Shown here piece after piece: positions 1-5,302 of a stretch of DNA of 5,302 nucleotides (positions are counted from its first letter, which is position 1; every line of letters begins with the position of its first letter). The DNA lies in assembly GCA_023264915.1 (NCBI GenBank), contig JAHFUU010000231.1, positions 1 to 5,302 of the forward strand. The letters run 5' to 3'. Both the position numbers and the translations under genes were made by a program. Under the pieces are notes generated by a model. The model was given only the letters and a program-made list of their open reading frames with translations, was not told where the DNA came from and searched no databases. The stretch is from Microthrixaceae bacterium. GTDB lineage: Bacteria > Actinomycetota > Acidimicrobiia > Acidimicrobiales > Acidimicrobilacustridaceae.

Positions 1-1
1 G

Positions 2-202
2 GGTGACTACTTCGGCGAGCTTGCCCTGCTCGACGGGGGACCACGAACCGCGAGCGTCTTCGCCGCGTCCCCAATCACCTTGCTGGTGCTGGGTCAGCGC
101 GAGTTCACCGGGTTGCTTGACGAGGTGCCAGGCCTGGCACTGAAGATCATGAAGGTCCTGGCGCAACGAATCCGCGACCTTGACCAGAAGATCTACCCCT
201 GA
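2..202 (+). CDS. Cyclic nucleotide-binding domain protein, C-terminal part (5' end outside window)
   Basis: The first 66 codons visible read through to a TGA. The segment GELALLDGGPRTASV is the phosphate-binding cassette of the CAP/cNMP-binding fold: the Gly-Glu pair and the Pro-Arg-Thr-Ala core contact the cyclic nucleotide's ribose and phosphate in this family. It is followed by the last beta strands (TLLVLGQREF) and a C-terminal helix (LALKIMKVLAQRIRDLDQKI). The protein stops right after that helix, so no Crp/Fnr-type helix-turn-helix follows the domain. It is therefore either a stand-alone sensor domain or a protein whose effector lies N-terminal to it, outside the window. Ligand (cAMP, cGMP or none) cannot be told from this piece. 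The family call is firm; the role is unknown. Confidence 0.85.
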   Translation, partial: GDYFGELALLDGGPRTASVFAASPITLLVLGQREFTGLLDEVPGLALKIMKVLAQRIRDLDQKIYP

Positions 203-332
203 GCGTCGGGTTCTATGATTCCTTCCCGTCGGGCTTGCGGTGCGAACCGTTGAGCGGAAGCGAGCGGGCCACCCACGGAACCGGGTGAGCGCCCTGGGGC
301 GCCCCGAGAAGATGAGGGTTCGACGATCCGAT

Positions 333-350
333 CGCAACGCATGTGTTGCG
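333..350. promoter_or_regulatory. 18-bp near-perfect palindrome, candidate operator
   Basis: CGCAACGCATGTGTTGCG is its own reverse complement except for one mismatched pair (8 of 9 pairs match; the outer arms CGCAAC/GTTGCG are perfect). It lies in the gap between the cNMP-domain gene and the Fe-S oxidoreductase, about 90 bp before the latter's start. Length and symmetry suit a homodimeric repressor or activator site. I do not recognise the motif as that of a named regulator. Confidence 0.4.
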
Positions 351-387
351 GGCATGACCTGTCGGGCAGCGGCGCAGCCCCGCTGAC

Positions 388-414
388 GTCCCGCGAACTT
401 CCAGATCGCGGGAC
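388..414. promoter_or_regulatory. 8-bp perfect inverted repeat before the Fe-S oxidoreductase gene
   Basis: GTCCCGCG (388-395) and CGCGGGAC (407-414) are perfect inverted repeats separated by 11 nt, ending 24 nt before the ATG at 439. Just downstream, TAGTTT (423-428) fits a TANNNT -10 element. If it is used, the dyad would cover the -35 region and could act as an operator. In RNA it would be a stable hairpin only if transcription starts further upstream. It could also be the terminator of the cNMP-domain gene, but no U-run follows. Confidence 0.35.
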
Positions 415-438
415 ACCGGGAGTAGTTTCGGGCTTGCT

Positions 439-2712
439 ATGAGCGCCCAAGAGACCAAGGCAAAAACCGAGTCCGATCAGCACTCGGGCACTCGCATCCG
501 CCCCACACATGTCGTGTTGGCCCTCGGCCTGGGTTTCGCGGTCATCACGCTCATCTCAGGCTTCACGGCCGCCATCTTCACCGCCCACCCAGAAGAGGAG
601 ATACAGCGCCCGGTCTTCATCGACGTGCCAAACGTCTTCAAGGTCATCTTCTACATCATCGTGCCGGTGGTGATCGTCTACGGCGCGGTGCAGTTCGCCA
701 ACCGAACCAAGAACTGGGAGCGGGGGCGTCCCGACAACCGGGCGACCACCACTGCCAACGCCGCACGACGGCTGCGCGACTTCCGGGCGGGCGTCTACAT
801 GCAGACCCTGTTGCGAGATCCCGCAGCAGGGGCCATGCACTCGCTCATCTACTTCAGCTTCCTCGTGCTGCTAGCGGTCACCACGATCAGCGAGGTCGAC
901 CACCAGCTGCCCGTCGAGCTCCGGTTCCTGCACGGCGGCGTCTACCAGGCCTACTCCTTCGTGGCCGAGGTCGCCGGTCTCGGGCTCTTGATTGGGGTCG
1001 TGTGGGCCATCGTCCGCCGCTACGTCGTCAAGCCATACCGGATCCGCATCAAGACCAAGCCCGAGCATGCGATGATCCTGGGCACACTGCTGTCCTTCGC
1101 AGTCACCGGGTTCATGGTGGAGGGCTACCGCATCGCGGTGATCGGCACTCCCGATTGGGAGCGATGGTCCTTCGCCGGCTACTCGATCGCGCGGGTTCTC
1201 GGCGACACCGACCACCTGCGCGGCTACCACCAGTTCTGGTGGATCGCCCACGTGGTGACTTTCCTTGCATTCGTCGCTCTGTTGCCGGTGACGATGATGC
1301 GCCACATGTTCACCTCGCCGCTCAACATGTGGCTCCGGGACCGCGATCGCCCCAAGGGCGCCATGAAGCCGATGCCCAACCTGATGGAGACCGAGCTCGA
1401 GACCTTTGGCGCGTCGACAATCGAGGACTTCACGTGGAAGCAGCTTCTTGACACCGACTCATGCACCATGTGTGGGCGCTGTACGTCGGTTTGCCCAGCC
1501 CATGCCACAGGCAAGCCATTGGATCCTCGCGAGATCGTCCTGAAGGTAGGCGAGGTGATGGCTCGCACCGGTGACCCCGCTGTCGATCCTCCCATCGGTG
1601 TCGACCGCGAGATAAAGGTGACCGCTGACAACATCTTCGAGCGGATCTCCACCGAGGAGGTCTGGTCCTGCACCACCTGCAAGGCATGCGACGAGAACTG
1701 CCCGGTCAACATCGAGATCCTCGACAAGGTCCTCGACATGCGCCGCTATCTGTCACTGATGGAGTCGGACTTCCCCACCGAGCTGGGCACCGCGTACCGG
1801 TCAATGGAGAACTCAGGCAACCCGTGGGGGATGAGCCAGGGTGAGCGTGCTGATTGGACCGACAAGCTCGAAGGCATCCAGATCGTTGACGGGACAAACC
1901 CGCTCGAAGCCGAGTACCTGTACTGGGTCGGATGCGCCGGATCGTTCGACGACAAGAACAAGAAGGTCACCCAGGCGATGGCCCGGCTACTGCAACGAGC
2001 CGACGTGAGCTTCGCGATCCTCGGGCCGTCTGAGATGTGCACCGGTGACCCGGCACGCCGGTCCGGCAACGAGTACATCTTCCAGATGCTGGCGATGCAG
2101 AACATCGAGACCTTCGGCACGATGGGGGTCAAGAAGATCATCACCCAGTGCCCCCACTGCTTCAACACCTTCGCCAACGAATACCCCCAGCTCGGTGGCA
2201 ACTACGAGGTGGTGCATCACAGCCAGTTCTTGAGCTGGCTCGTCGAGGAAGGCCACCTCGACCTCACTGACGCCATGCTCGAGGAGCGCATCGTCTACCA
2301 CGACTCGTGCTACCTGGGCCGCCACAACGACCTCTACCTGGCACCGCGCAACGTCATCGGCTCACTCGGCGGGGTGGAGCTCGTCGAGGCAACCCGCAAC
2401 GGGACGAGAGGCATGTGCTGCGGCGCCGGGGGCGCGCGGATGTGGATGGAGGAGCACGTTGGCAAGCAGATCAACGTCGAGCGCTCGCAGGAGCTGCTCG
2501 AGACCGGCGCCAGCCGTATCGCTACGGCGTGCCCGTTCTGTTACATCATGATCGACGATGGCGTGAAAGGCGAAGGCGTCGAGGACGACGAGGTTAAGGT
2601 GGGCGACATCGCGATGCACCTTCTCGAAGCCATAGAGGCGGGCGAGAAGCAACAGACCGATACCGGTACCAACACACAGGAGCCGGCCGTTGCTGAAACG
2701 GTCCAAGATTGA
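439..2712 (+). CDS. Membrane-bound heterodisulfide reductase-like (EtfD-type) Fe-S oxidoreductase
   Basis: A 757-residue fusion of a membrane cytochrome-b-like part and a soluble Fe-S part. About six membrane segments lie near residues 24-47, 66-85, 133-151, 171-193, 211-232 and 266-287. His134, His271 and His289 sit where NarI/HdrE-like proteins carry haem b ligands (inferred). Two [4Fe-4S] motifs follow: Cys342/345/348/352 and Cys411/414/417/421. Two CCG (HdrB/HdrD/GlpC) modules come last: Cys499, Cys534, Cys571/574, then Cys624, Cys660/661, Cys698/701. The first module has CTGDPARR, one Cys where the motif has two; the second is complete. Related actinobacterial proteins include M. tuberculosis Rv0338c (EtfD), implicated in taking electrons from electron-transfer flavoprotein during fatty-acid oxidation; a similar role here is inferred. 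ATG 439 is the first possible start after the in-frame stop at 355-357. No Shine-Dalgarno sequence is well placed, so a short-leader or leaderless transcript is possible. Confidence 0.92.
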   Translation: MSAQETKAKTESDQHSGTRIRPTHVVLALGLGFAVITLISGFTAAIFTAHPEEEIQRPVFIDVPNVFKVIFYIIVPVVIVYGAVQFANRTKNWERGRPDNRATTTANAARRLRDFRAGVYMQTLLRDPAAGAMHSLIYFSFLVLLAVTTISEVDHQLPVELRFLHGGVYQAYSFVAEVAGLGLLIGVVWAIVRRYVVKPYRIRIKTKPEHAMILGTLLSFAVTGFMVEGYRIAVIGTPDWERWSFAGYSIARVLGDTDHLRGYHQFWWIAHVVTFLAFVALLPVTMMRHMFTSPLNMWLRDRDRPKGAMKPMPNLMETELETFGASTIEDFTWKQLLDTDSCTMCGRCTSVCPAHATGKPLDPREIVLKVGEVMARTGDPAVDPPIGVDREIKVTADNIFERISTEEVWSCTTCKACDENCPVNIEILDKVLDMRRYLSLMESDFPTELGTAYRSMENSGNPWGMSQGERADWTDKLEGIQIVDGTNPLEAEYLYWVGCAGSFDDKNKKVTQAMARLLQRADVSFAILGPSEMCTGDPARRSGNEYIFQMLAMQNIETFGTMGVKKIITQCPHCFNTFANEYPQLGGNYEVVHHSQFLSWLVEEGHLDLTDAMLEERIVYHDSCYLGRHNDLYLAPRNVIGSLGGVELVEATRNGTRGMCCGAGGARMWMEEHVGKQINVERSQELLETGASRIATACPFCYIMIDDGVKGEGVEDDEVKVGDIAMHLLEAIEAGEKQQTDTGTNTQEPAVAETVQD
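2678..2682 (+). promoter_or_regulatory. Ribosome binding site deciding the TTG start of the receiver gene
   Basis: AGGAG lies 7 nt before TTG 2690, inside the last codons of the oxidoreductase gene. No ATG or GTG start lies before the receiver fold, so this site is what fixes the start. Confidence 0.6.
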
Positions 2713-3166
2713 CGACGACTTCGATGACGACGACGGCGAGGGCTCCTCTCAGTCGTCGTCGATCCTGGTGGTCAACGACGACCGTGACAGCTGCGAGCTG
2801 ATCGCCCGCCTGGTCGAATCCGCCGGCTGGAAGGTGCAGCGGTGCTTCGATCCAGACGACGCGACCAAATCTCTTGATCGGCCGATGGCCAGCTATGCAG
2901 CTGTCGTGGTCGATCTCACCACCGGCCTCACCGGCGGCACCGAGGTGCTCGACTCTGCCAGGCGCCAACCGTCGCCTCGTGGGTCTGTGCCAGTCGTGCT
3001 CATGACCTCTCGTGCCGAGGATGACACGATTGCTTGGCAGGCAGGTGCCGATGCTGTGATGATCCGCCCCTTCCATGCCAACGACTTCCTTGACGAGCTC
3101 CGCTCAACCCTCGCCCGCACCCCGGATGAGCGAACCGCTCTTCGCGCCACGAAGATCCGCGCTTGA
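2690..3166 (+). CDS. Stand-alone response-regulator receiver protein (atypical)
   Basis: A 158-residue CheY-like receiver domain (about residues 22-143) without an output domain. An acidic tail (residues 8-15, DDDFDDDD) and a Ser/Gln linker precede it. Visible landmarks are the acidic pair Asp30-Asp31 (VVNDD), the phospho-acceptor Asp75 (VVVDL) and Thr106 (VLMTS). Spacing matches CheY: 44 residues from acidic Asp to acceptor, 31 from acceptor to Thr. Two key positions differ. The invariant Lys before Pro-Phe is Arg126 (IRPF), and the switch aromatic three residues earlier is Val123. Phosphotransfer may be altered or lost, and the domain may work as a constitutive or binding module. The gene overlaps the oxidoreductase by 23 nt in another frame, which suggests translational coupling and co-transcription. 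No histidine kinase is visible. The domain call is strong; partner and function are unknown. Confidence 0.85.
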   Translation: MLKRSKIDDDFDDDDGEGSSQSSSILVVNDDRDSCELIARLVESAGWKVQRCFDPDDATKSLDRPMASYAAVVVDLTTGLTGGTEVLDSARRQPSPRGSVPVVLMTSRAEDDTIAWQAGADAVMIRPFHANDFLDELRSTLARTPDERTALRATKIRA

Positions 3167-3242
3167 ACCCTCGATGGGCGCTCAGATCTAGCGGCACCGA
3201 AGCCCAGGTGGCGGCGGTGGGTGTGTTGGCCTTCCAGAGCTG

Positions 3243-3269
3243 ATCCGGGCGCGGTCCACCCGCCCGGAT
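3243..3269. terminator. Candidate bidirectional terminator between convergent genes
   Basis: ATCCGGGCG (3243-3251) and CGCCCGGAT (3261-3269) form a perfect 9-bp stem with a 9-nt loop; two G-U pairs could extend it outward. It lies 77 nt past the receiver stop and 90 nt past the cytochrome c stop on the other strand. No U-run follows on either side, which is common in GC-rich actinobacteria but weakens the call. Confidence 0.45.
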
Positions 3270-3325
3270 TGGCTGCACCGGGCAACCCAAGAAGTCCTCA
3301 AGGCGGAACTGAAGTCGGCCCTGAA

Positions 3326-3340
3326 GACCCGCGTCGGGTC
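3326..3340 (-). terminator. Candidate terminator of the cytochrome c gene
   Basis: GACCCG and CGGGTC pair perfectly around a 3-nt loop, 18 nt past the cytochrome c stop codon. On the - strand the stem is followed by only two T residues, so termination is likely from position and stem but not proven. Confidence 0.4.
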
Positions 3341-3358
3341 AGAAACCCATGGGCAGCG

Positions 3359-3748
3359 TCATGACTTCTTGGATTCGATGAACGCCGAGACGTCTGCTAT
3401 CTCCTGGTCGGATACCTGCAACGTGGGCATGACCGGCGAGAAGCCCTTCACAACATCGGTTCCCGGCTCCTTGATCGATCTCGTCACATAGGCCTGATCG
3501 ACCTTGACCTTCTTCCCACCCTCGAGCTCGACCTCAGTGCCCCAGATGCCCTTGAAGCTCGGGCCGGTTCGCTGGGAACCGTCGGTGCTGTGGCAACCGT
3601 TGCATCCCTTGGTGTTGTACACCTTCTCGCCGGCCACCTTGTCACCAGCCTTGTCATTGGAGCTGTTGCTGGCATTTCCACTATCGCACGCTGCGAACAA
3701 CAGCGAGCCGGCTACGGCGCCGGCACCTAGCCATCTCATCTTGTTCAT
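3359..3748 (-). CDS. Lipoprotein monohaem cytochrome c, like the c-domain of caa3 oxidase subunit II
   Basis: A 129-residue exported protein. A basic N-terminus and hydrophobic stretch end in LFAAC, a near-consensus lipobox with Cys21 as the lipidation site. A Ser/Asn/Asp-rich linker (about 22-38) leads to the haem domain. CNGCH (Cys49, Cys52, His53) binds haem c, and Met107 in SPVMP is the likely distal ligand. The segments GPSFKGIWG, VDQAYVTRSI and VKGFSPVMP are typical of the cytochrome c domain at the end of caa3-type oxidase subunit II, but here that domain stands alone on a lipid anchor with no CuA part. It probably shuttles electrons at the outer face of the membrane, perhaps to a terminal oxidase encoded elsewhere (inferred). 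The start is the first of two close ATGs and has a strong ribosome binding site. It is divergent from a ResA-like thioredoxin gene. Confidence 0.9.
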   Translation of the reverse strand: MNKMRWLGAGAVAGSLLFAACDSGNASNSSNDKAGDKVAGEKVYNTKGCNGCHSTDGSQRTGPSFKGIWGTEVELEGGKKVKVDQAYVTRSIKEPGTDVVKGFSPVMPTLQVSDQEIADVSAFIESKKS

Positions 3749-3751
3749 CTA

Positions 3752-3761
3752 CTCCTCCTTT
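3752..3761 (-). promoter_or_regulatory. Strong ribosome binding site of the cytochrome c gene
   Basis: On the - strand AAAGGAGGAG ends 3 nt before ATG 3748, with the GGAGG core 5 nt from it. This favours this ATG over the one three codons later. Confidence 0.8.
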
Positions 3762-3800
3762 GCTTGGACCCTAGTTGGACTATCCCGCCTTTGAGGTCGC

Positions 3801-3840
3801 GGCTGGGACACCGCTGGCGGTCGTCGCCGACCGCCCAGCC
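3801..3840 (-). promoter_or_regulatory. Strong hairpin with two competing outer stems, 5' of the cytochrome c gene
   Basis: The core CGGTCG/CGACCG (3818-3823 with 3828-3833) can be extended to an 11-bp stem with one bulged base (3813-3823 with 3828-3839). Alternatively the same right arm (3834-3840, CCCAGCC) pairs perfectly with GGCTGGG at 3801-3807. Read on the - strand, the core loop is GCGA, a GNRA tetraloop, which favours transcription toward the cytochrome c gene. It would lie in that gene's 5' leader, about 50 nt before the ATG. The pairing is seen directly; RNA function is inferred. Confidence 0.35.
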
Positions 3841-3862
3841 GATCAGGTCTGTTGTCCGTAGA

Positions 3863-3948
3863 GGAACCTGGGAGAGTCCAAGAGACGAGGTGGTTCTCCC
3901 GTCCCAACGGGCTCACCGAACCGGGCCCGACTTGGAGCTCCCAGATCC
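3863..3948 (-). promoter_or_regulatory. Long nested stem structure, candidate leader RNA element
   Basis: A 13-bp stem is made of CTGGGAG/CTCCCAG (3868-3874 with 3938-3944) and TCCAAG/CTTGGA (3877-3882 with 3931-3936), separated by one 2x1 internal loop. GGA/TCC (3863-3865 with 3946-3948) extends it outward after a second 2x1 loop. Inside it nest GGTTC/GAACC (3892-3896 with 3918-3922) and CCCGT/ACGGG (3898-3902 with 3907-3911). The element lies between the divergent cytochrome c and thioredoxin genes. On the - strand one internal loop could gain a G-U pair, weakly favouring that direction. It matches no riboswitch or small-RNA consensus I know. Confidence 0.35.
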
Positions 3949-4022
3949 CCGCTATGTGCAGCGAGGCAGGCGTGGGCCGAGCGACAAGCCGGCAACCACA
4001 ACGGTAGGTTGAGCGCAGGACG

Positions 4023-4673
4023 ATGAACGCAGCTTCCCCCAATCCTGCCACTGGTCACGATGTCGGCTCGAAGCCTGCCGGGCGTGCGCGAAACCGCATG
4101 ATTGCAGCAGGATCGTGCGCCGCAGTGGTGATCGCTTTGGCCTTTGTCATCGCCCTTCGTCCCTCTCCAAGCTCGAGCCAGGCAGACACACCAGCTGTCG
4201 AGCTCGGGGTACCAGCATCGAAGCCGCCGTTGAGAGGGAGCGCTATCGAAGGCAAGCCGCTGCCGACACAAGACCTCGATGGCTTCGGCGGTCCCGGCTT
4301 CAGGTTCGGGGACCTGCGCGGGAGGCCGGTCGTCATCAACTTCTTCTCCTCGACATGCGTTCCATGCAACACCGAGATGCCCGAGCTCGAGCGGGCACAT
4401 CGTGACCTTGGGGATTCGGTGGCCTTCGTCGGAGTGGATGTGCTCGACTCTGTCGAATCCGGCAACGCGATGGTCGAACGCACAGGCATCACCTGGAGAC
4501 TCACCCGCGACCCTCGAGGTGACCTGTTGACTGCTCTTGGCGGTGTGGGTCTTCCCACGACACTCGTGGCTGACTCGGAGGGAACTATCCGTTCCGTTCA
4601 CATAGGCCAGATCGATGGATCGGCGCTCCGAGAGCTGTTGGCCGGCGTCGGCATCGGCGAGACGCACAAGTAG
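4023..4673 (+). CDS. Membrane-anchored TlpA/ResA-like thiol-disulfide oxidoreductase
   Basis: A 216-residue thioredoxin-fold protein. A basic N-terminus is followed by one membrane segment (about residues 27-45) and a Pro/Ser-rich linker, placing the catalytic domain (about 75-212) outside the membrane. The active site is Cys112-Val-Pro-Cys115 in FFSSTCVPCNTEMP, and the cis-proline is Pro178 (GVGLPTT). Glu118, three residues after the second Cys, is where ResA has its functional Glu80. The usual Trp before the first Cys is Thr111. In the TlpA/ResA/CcmG group such enzymes keep exported cysteines reduced, notably the haem-binding pair of apocytochrome c; the divergent cytochrome c gene suits that job, but the substrate is inferred. 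ATG 4023 is the only usual start after the in-frame TAG at 4005-4007. AGGA lies just 2 nt before it, a tight spacing. Confidence 0.9.
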   Translation: MNAASPNPATGHDVGSKPAGRARNRMIAAGSCAAVVIALAFVIALRPSPSSSQADTPAVELGVPASKPPLRGSAIEGKPLPTQDLDGFGGPGFRFGDLRGRPVVINFFSSTCVPCNTEMPELERAHRDLGDSVAFVGVDVLDSVESGNAMVERTGITWRLTRDPRGDLLTALGGVGLPTTLVADSEGTIRSVHIGQIDGSALRELLAGVGIGETHK

Positions 4674-4888
4674 TTGCGGGGTCCTGGCCGGAACACCATG
4701 ATGGTTGGGCCTCTCCCGGCGAGGAAGGACTGGTCGGCGAGGGCGGGTTGCAGTGGAGCGAGGTCGCCCGGTGATGCAAGAGGAGCGATCAGATGGTCCG
4801 GTGATCCGGCCTGCTCGTCATGCCCGACGGCGGGGGCTGCGGGGCCCACACCGGGCCACACCCAACGACAGACCTTGGGCAGGACCAT
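4670..4888 (-). pseudogene. Possible gene remnant on the - strand (unrecognised)
   Basis: This - strand frame reads like real protein for about 73 residues (for example DLAPLQPALADQSF and GRGPTIMVFRPGPR), with roughly three quarters of third positions G/C in the part I counted. Protein-like sequence ends almost exactly at the thioredoxin stop codon; beyond it the frame runs on antisense to that gene, to a stop at 4598. Upstream it turns Arg/Ser-rich, and no good start with a ribosome binding site is visible. I do not recognise the family. The 305 nt from 4674 to 4978 hold nothing else that I can support. It could also be chance coding bias. Confidence 0.25.
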
Positions 4889-4978
4889 GACGAGTCGGCG
4901 GTGGGAGCGACGGCAACGCCAGACACTGCTTCGAGAGCAACGACGCATGTGCCTCGACAGCCGTCTTGGCGAGGCTTG

Positions 4979-5182
4979 TCACTCGGAGAAGGTGAGCCTG
5001 TTCGAATCGACCGAGCCAGCCGGGCTCACCCACCTCACAAATGCCTGGTGGGTGACCGGAGCGAGCCCGACAACAACCGGCAAGCTGAACTCATAGGTTC
5101 CGCTCGGATCGAGCGTCGTGCTCACGCCTTGGTAGTTGTTCGAGATCGGAATTCCATCGATCAACAGGAGGAGCCTGGAGAC
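4979..5182 (-). pseudogene. Possible C-terminal remnant of a beta-rich surface-type protein
   Basis: The frame open from an in-frame TAG (5183-5185) to the TGA at 4979 encodes about 67 residues with a natural-looking end. Segments include IDGIPISNNYQG, GTYEFSLPVVVGL and FVRWVSPAGSVDSNRLTF. Alternating hydrophobic and Ser/Thr/Gly residues suggest the last beta-sandwich domain of a secreted or surface protein. About 75% of third positions are G/C. No ATG or GTG start exists; a TTG at 5162-5164 has no ribosome binding site before it. It therefore looks cut off at its 5' side. An intact tiny gene starting at TTG is the less likely alternative. The family is not recognised. Confidence 0.35.
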
Positions 5183-5283
5183 CTAGCGGGACTTTCCTGG
5201 ATAGCCCGTGAGGCTGTGCTGTAGGTGCTGGTCAGGGGCCATGTTTAGGGTGTCGGCGTGTATTACCTAACCCGAGGTGTCAG

Positions 5284-5302
5284 ATGGCGATGGTGACGGC
5301 GG
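5284..5302 (+). CDS. Possible start of a gene continuing beyond the window
   Basis: ATG 5284 is preceded 6 nt upstream by GAGG (5274-5277), a fair ribosome binding site, and the frame is open to the window edge (MAMVTA...). Six codons are too few to say what it encodes. Confidence 0.3.

Noticed and set aside
289..302. GCGCC/GGCGC hairpin as terminator of the cNMP-domain gene
   Set aside because: Only 5 bp, almost 90 nt past the stop codon and without a U-run; common by chance at this GC content.
193..510. A 105-residue - strand frame across the 203-438 gap
   Set aside because: It overlaps the start of the oxidoreductase, covers both dyads, and shows no family features beyond a Gly/Leu-rich stretch.
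1002..1451. A 149-residue + strand frame inside the oxidoreductase gene
   Set aside because: It is out of frame within a well-supported gene and has a low-complexity Arg/Pro/His-rich shadow composition.
3976..4011. Resemblance to SAM or cyclic-di-GMP riboswitch cores (GCCGGCAACC, GGTAGGTT)
   Set aside because: Only short pieces match. The surrounding stems and the remaining conserved bases of either class are missing, and the downstream gene is not a usual target.
3843..4667. A 274-residue open frame on the - strand, antisense to the thioredoxin gene
   Set aside because: Composition is rich in Cys, His and Arg without a fold pattern, no recognisable motif is present, and the opposite strand holds a clear thioredoxin-fold protein. 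It is a shadow of GC-rich coding DNA.
4995..5015. TTCGAAT resembling a tRNA T-loop
   Set aside because: The flanking bases do not pair into a T-stem, and no acceptor or anticodon arms can be found around it.
4674..5224. Two + strand frames (4674-5096 and 4820-5224)
   Set aside because: They overlap each other in different frames, lack convincing ribosome binding sites, and lie antisense to the more protein-like - strand fragments.

Overview
The window is GC-rich. Its long genes favour G/C at third codon positions, and they look actinobacterial, probably a deep-branching lineage such as Acidimicrobiia; the taxon is inferred from protein style only, since there is no marker gene. The theme is respiratory electron transfer and redox chemistry at the membrane.

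Left part, + strand: the 3' end of a small cyclic-nucleotide-binding-domain protein (to 202), then a 236-nt gap with two strong dyads. Next is a 757-residue membrane Fe-S oxidoreductase (439-2712) of the heterodisulfide-reductase-like/EtfD type. A stand-alone response-regulator receiver protein (2690-3166) overlaps its end and starts at a TTG behind a good ribosome binding site. The oxidoreductase probably moves electrons from an electron-transfer flavoprotein or another soluble donor into the membrane quinone pool. The two small sensor-type proteins beside it may be regulatory.

Middle: the gap 3167-3358 between convergent genes holds two perfect inverted repeats, probably terminators. A lipoprotein cytochrome c (3748-3359, - strand) resembles the c-domain of caa3 oxidase subunit II. 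Facing away from it is a membrane-anchored TlpA/ResA-like thioredoxin (4023-4673, + strand). Such proteins reduce, among other substrates, the haem-binding cysteines of apocytochrome c, so the divergent pair makes functional sense. The 274-nt region between them is unusually rich in nested base-paired structure and is the most interesting non-coding stretch here.

Right part (4674-5302): no intact gene is visible. Two stretches on the - strand read like pieces of real proteins but lack starts or run into neighbours, and a new + strand gene may begin at 5284. It looks like a decayed or rearranged junction. I found no tRNA, rRNA, CRISPR array, complete insertion sequence or obvious new defence system.
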